64,000 nucleotides of DNA from assembly GCA_963846505.1 (NCBI GenBank), contig CAWJWD010000006.1, positions 62,001-126,000 on the forward strand. The letters run 5' to 3'. Source of the DNA: JACVRW01 sp963846505 (GTDB taxonomy: Bacteria > Actinomycetota > Thermoleophilia > Solirubrobacterales > Thermoleophilaceae). Of the stretch, positions 8,060 through 16,431 are shown piece after piece (position 1 is the first letter of the stretch; every line of letters starts with the position of its first letter). The notes beneath the pieces are model-generated. The model saw only the letters and a program-made list of their open reading frames with translations, did no database searches and was not told the DNA's origin. A program made the translations under genes and the position numbers.

Positions 8060-9031
8060 ATGCCTACAGGCAAGCGATGGCGCCCTGCCACGGGTTTCCT
8101 GATCCTCGGCTCGGTCGTCGTCGCCGCGGTAGTGGGCGCGTGTGGGCAGGAGACGGGCTTGCCTGCCGGAATCGAGGCCAGCGTCGACGGCCGCGAGATC
8201 ACTCGATCGCAGGTAGAGCGGGGGGTCGGCGACGTGAAGCGATCTCCGGAGATCGGCGAGCAATTGGCACGACCCTCCCCGCAGGAGGTGGCCATCTGCG
8301 TCTCCGGCGAGCGCAAGCGCACCGAGGCGGGAGGCTTGGCAGCACGCAGCCATTGTCGGCACGCGCTCGAGCGACCGAGCGCGGTCACGTTGCGTCTCCT
8401 GATCCGGATGCATTGGTACACCCTGGAAGCGCAGCGCAGAGGCCTGCGCGTCCCTGGTGGGACCGCTCCGCTGGCACAGCGCTTCGCCGTCCTGTGGCCG
8501 AAGGTCGTCTTCCCAGCCGTCGCGACGGCCGAGCGCGTATCCCCGGCACGAGTGGCCGCTCGGTTCGCCAGCAACCCCACGCGCTACCGGGAGCGCACGA
8601 GACGATTCGTCAGCTCGCTGATCGCGCCGAGCCTCAGCCTGGCTCGGCAGGCCCGTGCAAGGCTCCAAGCCGGGATGCCCATCGAGCGCGTCGCCACCCG
8701 CCTGCAGGGCTCGGGAGTACGCCAGCCCTACACCGGACTGCTGCCCACGGAGCTCCTCGAGCAGCCGGCCGTGGAGCGCATGGCCCCCCGAGTCGCCCGC
8801 GGAGAGTTCGGGATCGTCAGGACGAAGGACGGGTGGCAGCTGTTCCGCGTGGAGATCGTCGAGGCCGGATTCCAGCCCACGCTGGAGCAGGCGAGAGCGA
8901 CCGTCGAGGCCGAGGTGCGCGAGCGCCAACGCGAAGCCGCCGTCGACGGGTTCAACGACCGGCTGCGCGTTCGCTATGGACCGGTCACCGCATGCGCCGA
9001 GGCATACGGGCTGCCGGAATGCCAGGGATGA
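8060..9031 (+). CDS. SurA/PpiC-like peptidyl-prolyl isomerase lipoprotein
   Basis: 323 residues. The N-terminus has a basic start, a hydrophobic segment and VVGACGQE, fitting a lipoprotein signal with Cys near residue 28. IEASVDGREITRSQVERG follows, the usual opening of the SurA/PrsA N-terminal chaperone domain, and a PPIC-like segment (ARQARARLQAGMPIERVA through GEFGIVRTKDGWQLFRVEIV) sits at about 195-275. It probably folds secreted proteins outside the membrane. The parvulin core is divergent, so isomerase activity is not assured. No ribosome-binding site is visible upstream. Confidence 0.72.
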   Translation: MPTGKRWRPATGFLILGSVVVAAVVGACGQETGLPAGIEASVDGREITRSQVERGVGDVKRSPEIGEQLARPSPQEVAICVSGERKRTEAGGLAARSHCRHALERPSAVTLRLLIRMHWYTLEAQRRGLRVPGGTAPLAQRFAVLWPKVVFPAVATAERVSPARVAARFASNPTRYRERTRRFVSSLIAPSLSLARQARARLQAGMPIERVATRLQGSGVRQPYTGLLPTELLEQPAVERMAPRVARGEFGIVRTKDGWQLFRVEIVEAGFQPTLEQARATVEAEVRERQREAAVDGFNDRLRVRYGPVTACAEAYGLPECQG

Positions 9032-9059
9032 GCGCCGCCGCTACGAGATCCCCGTCCCT

Positions 9060-10322
9060 CTACGCCGCCGCGGGAGCCGGGTCGGCAGAGGGCGTGGCGG
9101 GCGCCTCGACGGCGGCCTCGCGGCGCTCCTTGTAGTCGCGGCGCTGCATGCGCGAGATCACGAGCCGCTGGACCTGGGCCGTGCCCTCGAACAGCTGGTA
9201 GATCTTGGCGTCGCGGAACCACTTCTCGAGCGGGCAGTCGGTGGTCTGCGCGTAGGGACCGACGACGTCCATCAGCGTCGTGGTGGCCCACATCGCCATG
9301 TCGCCGGCCTTGAGCTTGCTCATCGAGCCCTGGCCGCCGTTCATCGGCACGCCGTTGCGACCCATCCAGGCCGCGCGCCAGACGAGCAGGCGCGAGGCCT
9401 CGATCTCGGTCGCGACGTCGGCGAGGACCTGCTGAACGCGCTGCTGCTCGAGCAGCGGGACGCCGTCCTCTTCCTTGTCCTCGAGGTACTCGAGCGTCCA
9501 CTCGTAGGCGGCCTGGGCGATGCCGAGCGCCGAGGCGCCGACCAGCGGGCGGGTGATCTCGAAGGTCGCGAGCGCGTTCGACTTGCCGCCGGACTGACCG
9601 GAACGGGCCCGCTCCAGCTTGCGCTCGAGCTTGTCCATGCCGCCGAGCAGGTAGTCGAGCGGGATGCGGCAGTCCTCGAGCACGACCTCGGTCGTCTGCG
9701 AGGCGCGGATGCCGAGCTTGGTCTCCTTCTTGCCCTGCGACAGGCCCGGCGTGCCGGCCGGCACGATGAAGGAGGCCTGGCCGCGGTGGCCGAGCTCGGG
9801 GTCGACGTTCGCGACGATCACGTTCACCGCGGCGATGCCGCCGTTGGTAATGAAGATCTTGGTGCCGTTGAGCACCCACTCGTCGCCGTCGCGCTTGGCG
9901 GTCGTGCGCAGCGAGCGCACGTCCGAGCCCGCGCCGGCCTCGGTCACGCCGTAGGCGCCGAGCTTGATCTCATCGCCCTCGCCGAAGCACTCGGGCACCC
10001 AGCGGCCGATCTGCTCGGGCGTGCCGGAGGCGGCGATGCCCGCGGCGGCGAGCGAGCCGCCGGAGATCGCGAGCGCGATGCCGGCGCAGCCGTAGTGCAG
10101 CTCCTCGGCGTAGATGCAGGACATCAGGCCCTCGGGGTCGGAGCCCATCTTCTGGATCGTCTCCAGCCCGTGCAGACCCCACTTGCGGGCCTCCTTGATG
10201 ACCTCCCACGGCACGCTCTCGTCCGCGTCGTGCGCCTCTGCTGCCGGTCGCATCACCTCGACGGCGAACCGGCGACAGTGCCGCTGGAACTCGAGCTGGT
10301 CGTCATTGAGCTTGAAATCCAC
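9060..10322 (-). CDS. Acyl-CoA dehydrogenase
   Basis: FAD-dependent acyl-CoA dehydrogenase of beta-oxidation. I start it at GTG 10322 (protein begins VDFKLNDDQLEFQRHC) because a GGAGG lies 7 bases upstream; longer starts run through the operator. It has 420 residues with the FAD-domain signatures YGVTEAGAGSDV and ITNGG, and a C-terminal domain with KIYQLFEGTAQVQRLVISR, the usual place of the catalytic glutamate. An Ala/Pro-rich tail follows. The palindrome at 10340-10355 lies 18-33 bases upstream of the start, so it is probably repressed by a TetR-type regulator shared with the thiolase locus at 21.3 kb. Confidence 0.92.
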   Translation of the reverse strand: MDFKLNDDQLEFQRHCRRFAVEVMRPAAEAHDADESVPWEVIKEARKWGLHGLETIQKMGSDPEGLMSCIYAEELHYGCAGIALAISGGSLAAAGIAASGTPEQIGRWVPECFGEGDEIKLGAYGVTEAGAGSDVRSLRTTAKRDGDEWVLNGTKIFITNGGIAAVNVIVANVDPELGHRGQASFIVPAGTPGLSQGKKETKLGIRASQTTEVVLEDCRIPLDYLLGGMDKLERKLERARSGQSGGKSNALATFEITRPLVGASALGIAQAAYEWTLEYLEDKEEDGVPLLEQQRVQQVLADVATEIEASRLLVWRAAWMGRNGVPMNGGQGSMSKLKAGDMAMWATTTLMDVVGPYAQTTDCPLEKWFRDAKIYQLFEGTAQVQRLVISRMQRRDYKERREAAVEAPATPSADPAPAAA

Positions 10323-10339
10323 GCCGATCCTCCGCCTAG

Positions 10340-10355
10340 TTGACTGACCAGTCAA
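10340..10355. promoter_or_regulatory. Palindromic operator upstream of the acyl-CoA dehydrogenase
   Basis: TTGACTGACCAGTCAA, a 16-base inverted repeat with 7-base arms, 18 bases upstream of GTG 10322. It differs by a single base in the 14-base core from the palindrome between the thiolase and hydroxyacyl-CoA dehydrogenase genes (21318-21331). Size and symmetry suit a dimeric TetR-family repressor of fatty-acid degradation. The regulator gene itself is not identified here. Confidence 0.65.
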
Positions 10356-10428
10356 TCATAGGGCAGGTCGGTGGATCTGTCGCCATATCCGCTCCGATCC
10401 GGGGCGACAGCTACCCTCCGGCGCGTCC

Positions 10429-11598
10429 GTGGCCCGCTCTGCGCTCGTCGCTCTCTGCCTCTCGCTGCTGCTGCTCTCGGGCTGCAGCATCGGCGAGGAC
10501 GACTCCGGGCCGCCGCAGCTGGGCGTCAAGTCCGGCGACGACGAGGCCGCGAACAAGCTCGGCTTCCCCTCCAGCGCCACCCGCAACACGATCCGCATCG
10601 GCGGCGCCGACGCCGCCTCCGACGCGGCCGGCGTCGCGGGCGCGCTGTTCCCCTCCACCGGCGAGAGCGACCGGCCGACCGCGGTCGTGCTGGTCGAGTC
10701 CGAGGACTGGCAGAGCGCGATCGCCGCCTCGGTGCTGGCGGGCCGCCCGATCGGCGCGCCGCTGCTGCTCTCCGACGGCAGCGAGCTGCCGAAGGTGACC
10801 GAGGAGACGCTCGACCGGCTCGACCCCAAGGGCTCTGACCTCTCCAAGGACGCCCAGGTGATCCGCATCGGCGACGACGTCGCACGACCCGACGCCTACA
10901 AGACCGCCGTGATCCCGGGCGACGATCCCTACGAGCGCGCCGCGGCGATCGACCGCTTCTTCTCGGCCGCGCGCGGCGAGCCGTCGCGCGACGTCCTGCT
11001 CTACTCGGGCGAGCAGGCCGAGTGGGCGCTGCCGGCGGCGGCCTGGGCCGCGCGCTCGGGCACGGCGACGCTGCCGGTGGAGCGCAACGCGGTCCCGGCG
11101 CCGATCCGCAAGGCGCTCGCCGAGCACGACAAGCCGAACGTGTACCTGCTCGGTCCGGAACAGGCGATCTCCAAGCAGGTCGAGCGACAGCTGAGGAAGG
11201 ACGCCGGCAACGTGCGCCGGATCACCGGCAAGACGCCGGTCGAGAACGCGATCGAGTTCGCGCGCTACCGGCGTGGAGACTTCGGCTGGGGCATCACGAT
11301 CCCGGGCTACAACTTCACGATCGCCAACCTCGACCGGCCGCTCGACGCCGCCGCCTCAGCCGCTCTCGGCACCAACGGCGTCTTCGCCCCGCTGCTGCTG
11401 ACCGACGACGCCGCGGACCTCCCGCCCGCGCTCGAGCAGTACCTGCTGAGCGTCCAGCCCGGCTACGAGGACGACCCGGGCCAGGCCGTCTACAACCGCG
11501 CCTGGCTGCTCGGCGACGACAAGGCGATCTCCGTGCGTCAGCAGGGTCGCGTCGACCAGATCACCGAGCTCGTGCCGGTGCAGGCCAACGCTCCGTGA
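10429..11598 (+). CDS. Cell-wall-binding-repeat-like lipoprotein
   Basis: 389 residues from a GTG; it begins MARSALVALCLSLLLLSGCS, a clear lipoprotein signal with the cysteine at about residue 19. The mature part holds ATRNTIRIGGADAASDAAGVA followed by TAVVLVESEDWQSAIAASVLAGR, and a later PNVYLLGPEQAISKQVERQL segment. These resemble the CWB2 (cell wall binding repeat 2) pattern, which anchors proteins to the envelope. No catalytic domain accompanies the repeats. It probably sits on the outer face of the membrane and contacts the wall; the exact ligand is unknown. Confidence 0.6.
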   Translation: MARSALVALCLSLLLLSGCSIGEDDSGPPQLGVKSGDDEAANKLGFPSSATRNTIRIGGADAASDAAGVAGALFPSTGESDRPTAVVLVESEDWQSAIAASVLAGRPIGAPLLLSDGSELPKVTEETLDRLDPKGSDLSKDAQVIRIGDDVARPDAYKTAVIPGDDPYERAAAIDRFFSAARGEPSRDVLLYSGEQAEWALPAAAWAARSGTATLPVERNAVPAPIRKALAEHDKPNVYLLGPEQAISKQVERQLRKDAGNVRRITGKTPVENAIEFARYRRGDFGWGITIPGYNFTIANLDRPLDAAASAALGTNGVFAPLLLTDDAADLPPALEQYLLSVQPGYEDDPGQAVYNRAWLLGDDKAISVRQQGRVDQITELVPVQANAP

Positions 11599-11618
11599 AG
11601 CGGTAGCGTTCCGATCTC

Positions 11619-11882
11619 ATGAGCGAGTACGAGCGCCCGGACCGAATGCAGCGCGAGCCGAACGTGGAAGACGTCCGCCAGCTCATGGGCGCCTCCACCC
11701 CGCACTTCGCGCTCCAACTGCGCAACCGCATCCACAACCTGATCCGCGACCTGCCCGCCGGCCATCCCGCACGCATCGAGGGCGAGCGCGAGATCGAGCG
11801 GCTCGACCTGGTGGCGCTCGGCTCTGAGCGTCGCGGGCCGATTCAAGCCCACGAGCACGGTCTGCCCAGCTACCGGGGCTAA
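11619..11882 (+). CDS. Small conserved-looking hypothetical protein
   Basis: 87 residues, soluble, charged, beginning MSEYERPDRMQREPNVEDVRQ. A central helix-rich part contains HFALQLRNRIHNLIRDLP and HPARIEGEREIERLDLVAL. No signal peptide or membrane segment. It starts 20 bases after the CWB2-like lipoprotein and is probably co-transcribed; its last bases overlap the stop of the convergent dehydrogenase. Function unknown. Confidence 0.65.
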   Translation: MSEYERPDRMQREPNVEDVRQLMGASTPHFALQLRNRIHNLIRDLPAGHPARIEGEREIERLDLVALGSERRGPIQAHEHGLPSYRG

Positions 11883-12907
11883 GCGGGCACGGGTGCGGGC
11901 TCGGCCTCGCTGAGTCCCGACAGCTGCGCCACCCGCTCGCGGTGCTCGCGCGCCGAGCCGTAGAGCAGCCCGTCCGCCTTCGCCCGCTTGAGGAAGAAGT
12001 GCAGGTCGTGCTCCCAGGTGAAGCCGATGCCGCCGTGCACCTGCAGCGACGAGGCGGTCACGTGCCAGCCCGCGTCCGAGGCGTAGGCGTTGGCCATCGA
12101 CGCGGCGAGCGACAGCGTCTGCGGCTCGGCGTCCGCGGTCCAGGCCGCGTAGTAGGCGCCCGAGCGCGAGCCCTCGACCTCGAGCAGCATCTGCGCGCAG
12201 CGGTGCGAGACCGCCTGGTAGGCGCCGATCGGCCGGTCGAACTGCTTGCGGTCGCGCGCGTACTCGACGGCCATCTCCATGGCGTGCTGGGAGACGCCCA
12301 CCAGCTCGGCGGCCAACGCGGTGCTGACGCGGTCGAGGCCGGCCTGCACGTCGCCCTCGAGGCGCTCGCCGGTCCCGGACAGCACGCGCGCGTAGCGGCG
12401 CGTGGGATCGATCGTCTTCAGCGGCTCGACCTCGGCCGCGGAGCGCTCGACGACGGCGGCCCCCTCATCGGAGACGAGCACGATCACATCCGCCTCGACG
12501 GCGTCCGGCACGAGCTTCGCCTCGCCGTCGGCGCCGACGAGCCCGACCGTCCCGCGCGCCTCGCCGGAGGCGATGCCGGGCAGCCAGCGCTGCTTCTGCT
12601 CGTCGCTGCCGGCATGTTGGAGCACGAGCCCGGCGGCGGCGTTGGAGAGGAACGGCAGCGGCGCGAGCGCGTAGCCGAGCTCCTCCATCAGGATGATCAG
12701 CTCGACCGCGCCGAGCCCCTGGCCGCCGTAGGCCTCGTCGAGGAAGATGCCCGCCCAGCCGAGCTCGCAGAGCTCGGCCCAGACGTCGTCGGCGTAGGCG
12801 CCGGCCTCGGCCAGCTCGCGTACCCGCTCGAGCTTGAAGCGGCTGGCGAGCAGGTCGTTGGCCGTGCGCTTGATCGCCTGTTGGTCGTCGCTGAAGTCGA
12901 AGTTCAT
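11879..12907 (-). CDS. Acyl-CoA dehydrogenase, short partner subunit
   Basis: 342 residues beginning MNFDFSDDQQAIKRTANDLL, with acyl-CoA dehydrogenase N-terminal, middle and C-terminal domains. The middle domain is reduced: the usual (T/S)EPxAGSD flavin segment is replaced by GTVGLVGADGEAKL. The C-terminal domain keeps YARDRKQFDRPIGAYQAVSHRCA and VHGGIGFTWEHDLHFFLKRA. It lies 13 bases downstream of a second, more canonical dehydrogenase, and the pair resembles the heterotetrameric (alpha2beta2) FadE pairs known from actinobacterial side-chain oxidation. The substrate cannot be read from the sequence. Confidence 0.88.
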   Translation of the reverse strand: MNFDFSDDQQAIKRTANDLLASRFKLERVRELAEAGAYADDVWAELCELGWAGIFLDEAYGGQGLGAVELIILMEELGYALAPLPFLSNAAAGLVLQHAGSDEQKQRWLPGIASGEARGTVGLVGADGEAKLVPDAVEADVIVLVSDEGAAVVERSAAEVEPLKTIDPTRRYARVLSGTGERLEGDVQAGLDRVSTALAAELVGVSQHAMEMAVEYARDRKQFDRPIGAYQAVSHRCAQMLLEVEGSRSGAYYAAWTADAEPQTLSLAASMANAYASDAGWHVTASSLQVHGGIGFTWEHDLHFFLKRAKADGLLYGSAREHRERVAQLSGLSEAEPAPVPA

Positions 12908-12920
12908 CTGCTCGTCCTCC

Positions 12921-14057
12921 CTAGCGCAGCTTCGGCAGGCCGAGCACGCGCTCGGCGATGATGTTCTTGAGGATCTCGGTCGTGCCGCCCTCGATCGAGT
13001 TGGCGCGCGCCCGCAGGAAGCGGTAGGTCCAGGGCGAGTCCCAGGCCGCCCCCGCCTCGCCGAGGATGTCGACGGCCAGCTCGGTGAGCGCCTGGTTGAG
13101 GTCGCTCCACTGCCACTTCGGCAGCGAGCCCTCTGGCCCGGGCACGCCCTTCTTCATGATCTGCGTCAGGCCGCGCCAGGAGTTCAGGCGCAGCAGCTCG
13201 ACCTCGATCACCAGCTGGGCGATCTTCTGGCGGATCACCGGGTCGTCGTCGACGCCCTGCTCGCGCGCCAGCTGCTTGAGGTCCTCGAGCGCCACCTTGA
13301 TGCCGGCGGCGGCCGCGGCTCCGAGGCCGGCGCGCTCGTTCATCAGCGTCGTGATCGCGACGCCCCAGCCGTTGCCCACCCCGCCGACGACGTTCTCGTC
13401 GGGGATGCGCGCCTCCTCGAGGAAGAGCTCGTTGAACTCGGGCTCGTTGGTGATCTGGTGCAGGGGACGGACCTGGACCGCGTCCTGCTCCATGTCGAGG
13501 ATGAAGTAGGTCAGCCCCTGGTGCTTGGGCGCGTCCTGGTCGGTGCGCGCGACGAGCATGCAGTACTTGGCCTTGTGGGCGAAGGTCGTCCAGACCTTCT
13601 GCCCGGTCACGACCCACTCGCCATTGGACTTGACCGCGCGCGTCTTGAGCGAGGCGAGGTCCGAGCCGGACTCCGGCTCGGAGAAGCCCTGGCACCAGAT
13701 CTCCTCGCCGGTCAGGATCGGGCGCAGCCAGCGCTGCTTCTGCTCGTCGGTGCCGTGGGTGATCACGACCGGCCCGCCCATCACGAGGCCGAGCACGTTC
13801 GCCGGCTGGGGCGCGCGGGCGCGCGCCATCTCCTCGCCGAAGATCGCCTGCTCGACCAGCGTGGCGCCGCGACCGCCGTACTCCTCGGGCCACGAGAGGC
13901 CGCCGTAGCCGGCGTCGAAGAGCGTGCGCTGCCAAGCGCGGCGGTGGTCGAAGGCCGGGTCCTCGCCCGGCGGCTCCTCACCGGGGTGGTTGCTCTCGAG
14001 CCAGCGGCGCAGCTCGTCGCGGAATTCCTGTTCGGACGGCGAGAGAGTCAGGTCCAC
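12921..14057 (-). CDS. Acyl-CoA dehydrogenase, canonical partner subunit
   Basis: 378 residues, starting MDLTLSPSEQEFRDELRRWL. It carries the flavin-domain signatures GFSEPESGSDLASLKT and VTGQKVWTTFAHKAK, and a C-terminal SIEGGTTEILKNIIAERVLGLP that is typical of FadE enzymes. The next gene downstream (342 residues) is another dehydrogenase with a reduced flavin segment, suggesting one two-component enzyme. The start is 170 bases from the divergent MFS gene and the two may share a regulatory region. Acyl chain preference is unknown. Confidence 0.9.
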   Translation of the reverse strand: MDLTLSPSEQEFRDELRRWLESNHPGEEPPGEDPAFDHRRAWQRTLFDAGYGGLSWPEEYGGRGATLVEQAIFGEEMARARAPQPANVLGLVMGGPVVITHGTDEQKQRWLRPILTGEEIWCQGFSEPESGSDLASLKTRAVKSNGEWVVTGQKVWTTFAHKAKYCMLVARTDQDAPKHQGLTYFILDMEQDAVQVRPLHQITNEPEFNELFLEEARIPDENVVGGVGNGWGVAITTLMNERAGLGAAAAAGIKVALEDLKQLAREQGVDDDPVIRQKIAQLVIEVELLRLNSWRGLTQIMKKGVPGPEGSLPKWQWSDLNQALTELAVDILGEAGAAWDSPWTYRFLRARANSIEGGTTEILKNIIAERVLGLPKLR

Positions 14058-14187
14058 GAGACGCGGTCCTCACGGTCGGGGGCGGCAAAGCGGTGCAACG
14101 GCGCAATGTACCGGGCACGACTCGCCGCCATTCCGATACGTCAGCGTTGCGTTTTCCTATCGACGATGGTACGGTGCTCTTCAATAT

Positions 14188-14209
14188 CGAAACGATACGG
14201 TTTCGTATC
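14188..14209. promoter_or_regulatory. Overlapping inverted repeats upstream of the MFS-TetR operon
   Basis: CGAAAC-GATACG-GTTTCG at 14188-14205 overlaps a second inverted repeat GATAC-GGTTTC-GTATC at 14194-14209, 19 bases upstream of the MFS start. It lies in a relatively A/T-rich stretch. This is the likely operator of the TetR repressor encoded at the end of the operon. Confidence 0.6.
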
Positions 14210-14227
14210 TTGATTTGAGGAGCGACC

Positions 14228-15775
14228 ATGCAGAACACGAAGGCATACGAGCGGCGCTGGTGGACCCTGGTGGTTCTCTCGGTCGCCCTCCTGACGATCT
14301 CCCTCGACAACACCATCCTCAACGTGGCTCTGCCGAGCATCGAGCGCGACCTCTCGGCGAGTGCAAGCCAGCTGCAATGGGTCGTCGACTCCTACACGCT
14401 CGTCTTCGCAGGGCTGCTGCTGACGATGGGCAGCCTCGGCGACCGCTTTGGTCGTCGCCTAGCGCTCGTCGTCGGCCTGACGGTCTTCGCGGGCGGCTCG
14501 CTGCTGTCGGCGCTCGCCGGCTCGGCCGACATGCTGATCGGCGCCCGCGCGCTGATGGGCGTCGGCGGCGCGCTGGTCATGCCCTCCACCCTCTCGATCC
14601 TCACGAACGTCTTCCCGGCCGGCGAGCGTGGCAAGGCGATCGGCATCTGGGCCGCCGTCGCGGGACTCGGCATCGCGATCGGTCCGGTCGCCGGCGGCTG
14701 GCTGATCGAGCACTTCGACTGGAGCGCGGTCTTCCTCGTCAACCTGCCGATCGTCGTCGTCGCCCTGGCGGCCGCCCCGTCGCTGGTCCCAGAGTCGCGC
14801 GATCCGGCCGGCACGCGCCTCGACCCGCTCGGCGCGGTGCTGTCCACGAGCGGCCTGACCGCGCTGGTCTGGAGCCTGATCGAGGCGCCGAACCACGGCT
14901 GGACCAGCACCACGTCCCTGGTCGGCTTCGGCGCCGCGGCGCTGCTGCTGATGAGCTTCGTGCGCTGGGAGCTGAAGACCCGCACGCCGATGCTCGACGT
15001 GCGGCTGTTCGGCATCCGGCGCTTCAGCGGCGCGAGCTTCGCGATCGCGCTCGCCTTCTTCGCGCTCTTCGGGACGATCTTCTTCCTGACGATGTACCTG
15101 CAGGACGTGATGGACCTGAGCCCGCTCGCCGCCGGCATCCGCGTCACGCCCGTCGCGATCGGCCTGGTGTTCGCCGCGCCGCTGTCCGCACGGGTCGCCG
15201 AGCGCCTCGGCGCGCGCATCGTGGTCGCGACCGGGCTGCTGATCGTGTCGGGCGGCCTGCTGCTGCTCTCCACGCTGCAGCCGGACTCGAGCTACGGCCT
15301 GGTGGCCGGTGCGCTGGTGCTGATGGGCTTCGGCATGGGCTCGACGATGGCGCCCGCCACCGAGTCGATCATGAGCTCGCTGCCGCTGGAGCACGCAGGC
15401 GTCGGCTCGGCGATGAACGACACCGTGCGCATGGTCGGCGGCACGCTCGGCGTCGCGGTCCTCGGCAGCCTCCTCTCCAGCAGCTACGGTGCCGACATGG
15501 ACGGCGCCACCCGCGAGCTGCCCGCGCCCGCGGCGGGCGCCGCCGGAGATTCGATCGGCGCCGCCGGCGCGGTTGCGGAGCGGATCGGCGGCAGCGCCGG
15601 GCGTGCGCTCGGCCAGGCCGCGGAGACGGCGTTCACCTCGGCGATGAGCACGAGCCTGATCGTCGCGGCGGCGGCCGCCGCGACCGGAGCGTTGATCGCG
15701 TTCCTCGTCCTGCCCGCGCGCGAGCGCGAGCGGGCCGAGAAGGACGTGCTCGCAGCCGAGGCGGTGACCGCGTGA
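14228..15775 (+). CDS. MFS drug-efflux transporter, DHA2 (EmrB/QacA) family
   Basis: 515 residues with about 14 transmembrane helices. Motif A is visible as GSLGDRFGRRLAL near residue 75, with the first-helix SLDNTILNVALPSIERDL segment of the DHA2 family near residues 24-41. It is a proton-coupled exporter of drugs or toxic organic compounds. An AGGAG ribosome site precedes the ATG by five bases. The stop overlaps the GTG of a TetR repressor (GTGA), a common arrangement for autoregulated efflux, and the inverted repeats at 14188-14209 are the probable operator. The inducer is unknown. Confidence 0.92.
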   Translation: MQNTKAYERRWWTLVVLSVALLTISLDNTILNVALPSIERDLSASASQLQWVVDSYTLVFAGLLLTMGSLGDRFGRRLALVVGLTVFAGGSLLSALAGSADMLIGARALMGVGGALVMPSTLSILTNVFPAGERGKAIGIWAAVAGLGIAIGPVAGGWLIEHFDWSAVFLVNLPIVVVALAAAPSLVPESRDPAGTRLDPLGAVLSTSGLTALVWSLIEAPNHGWTSTTSLVGFGAAALLLMSFVRWELKTRTPMLDVRLFGIRRFSGASFAIALAFFALFGTIFFLTMYLQDVMDLSPLAAGIRVTPVAIGLVFAAPLSARVAERLGARIVVATGLLIVSGGLLLLSTLQPDSSYGLVAGALVLMGFGMGSTMAPATESIMSSLPLEHAGVGSAMNDTVRMVGGTLGVAVLGSLLSSSYGADMDGATRELPAPAAGAAGDSIGAAGAVAERIGGSAGRALGQAAETAFTSAMSTSLIVAAAAAATGALIAFLVLPARERERAEKDVLAAEAVTA

Positions 15776-16431
15776 GCGCGCAGCGTTCCGTGGGCGACGG
15801 AGGATCCGCGCACGACGGAGGGGCAGCGGGCGCCGAGTCGGCGCCCGCTCGCCGCTCCCCCGGCCGGCCTCGCTCGGCCGAGGCCCACCAGGCGATCCTG
15901 ACCGCGACGGTCGAGCTGCTGGCCGAGCAGGGGCTGCGGGGCCTCAGCATCGAGGCCGTCGCGGCCCGGGCGGGCGTCGGCAAGACGACCATCTACCGCC
16001 GCTGGGACTCCAAGGACGAGCTGGTGGCGGACGCGGCGGCGATGGTGCCGCCGCCGCACCTCCCCCCCGACCAGGGCAGCCTCATAGGCGACCTCGGCGC
16101 GATCGCGGCCGTCCAGCAGGCCCGACTCGAGTCGACGCAGCTGCCGCGCCTGCTTCCGCGCGTGCTGAGCGACAGCGCGGACGACCCCGAGCTGCATGCG
16201 CTGATCGTCGAGCGCGCCGTGCAGCCGCTGCGAGCGATGATCGGCGAGGTGGTACGGCGCGCGATCGAACGCGGCGAGCTGCGCCCGGACCTCGACGTCG
16301 AAGCGACGGTCGACGTGCTGCACGCGCTGCCGGTCTACCGCATCCTCATCCACGGCGGCGACCTGCAGCGCGCGCTCGCGCCCCTGCCGGGCCTCTTCGC
16401 GCTGCTGATCGAGGGCCTCGGCCCGCGCTAG
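15772..16431 (+). CDS. TetR-family transcriptional repressor of the MFS operon
   Basis: 219 residues from a GTG that overlaps the MFS stop. A disordered Ala/Gly-rich leader (about 30 residues) precedes the TetR helix-turn-helix: AILTATVELLAEQGLRGLSI, then VAARAGVGKTTIYRRWDSKDEL at about residues 60-85. The C-terminal ligand domain has no recognisable specificity. Position and coupling indicate that it represses the efflux pump and probably itself through the repeats upstream of the MFS gene. Its stop overlaps the stop of the convergent acyl-CoA dehydrogenase by four bases. Confidence 0.9.
   Translation: MSAQRSVGDGGSAHDGGAAGAESAPARRSPGRPRSAEAHQAILTATVELLAEQGLRGLSIEAVAARAGVGKTTIYRRWDSKDELVADAAAMVPPPHLPPDQGSLIGDLGAIAAVQQARLESTQLPRLLPRVLSDSADDPELHALIVERAVQPLRAMIGEVVRRAIERGELRPDLDVEATVDVLHALPVYRILIHGGDLQRALAPLPGLFALLIEGLGPR

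Noticed and set aside
8655..10343. Long plus-strand frame antisense to the acyl-CoA dehydrogenase
   Set aside because: Typical GC-rich antisense shadow with no domain or ribosome site.
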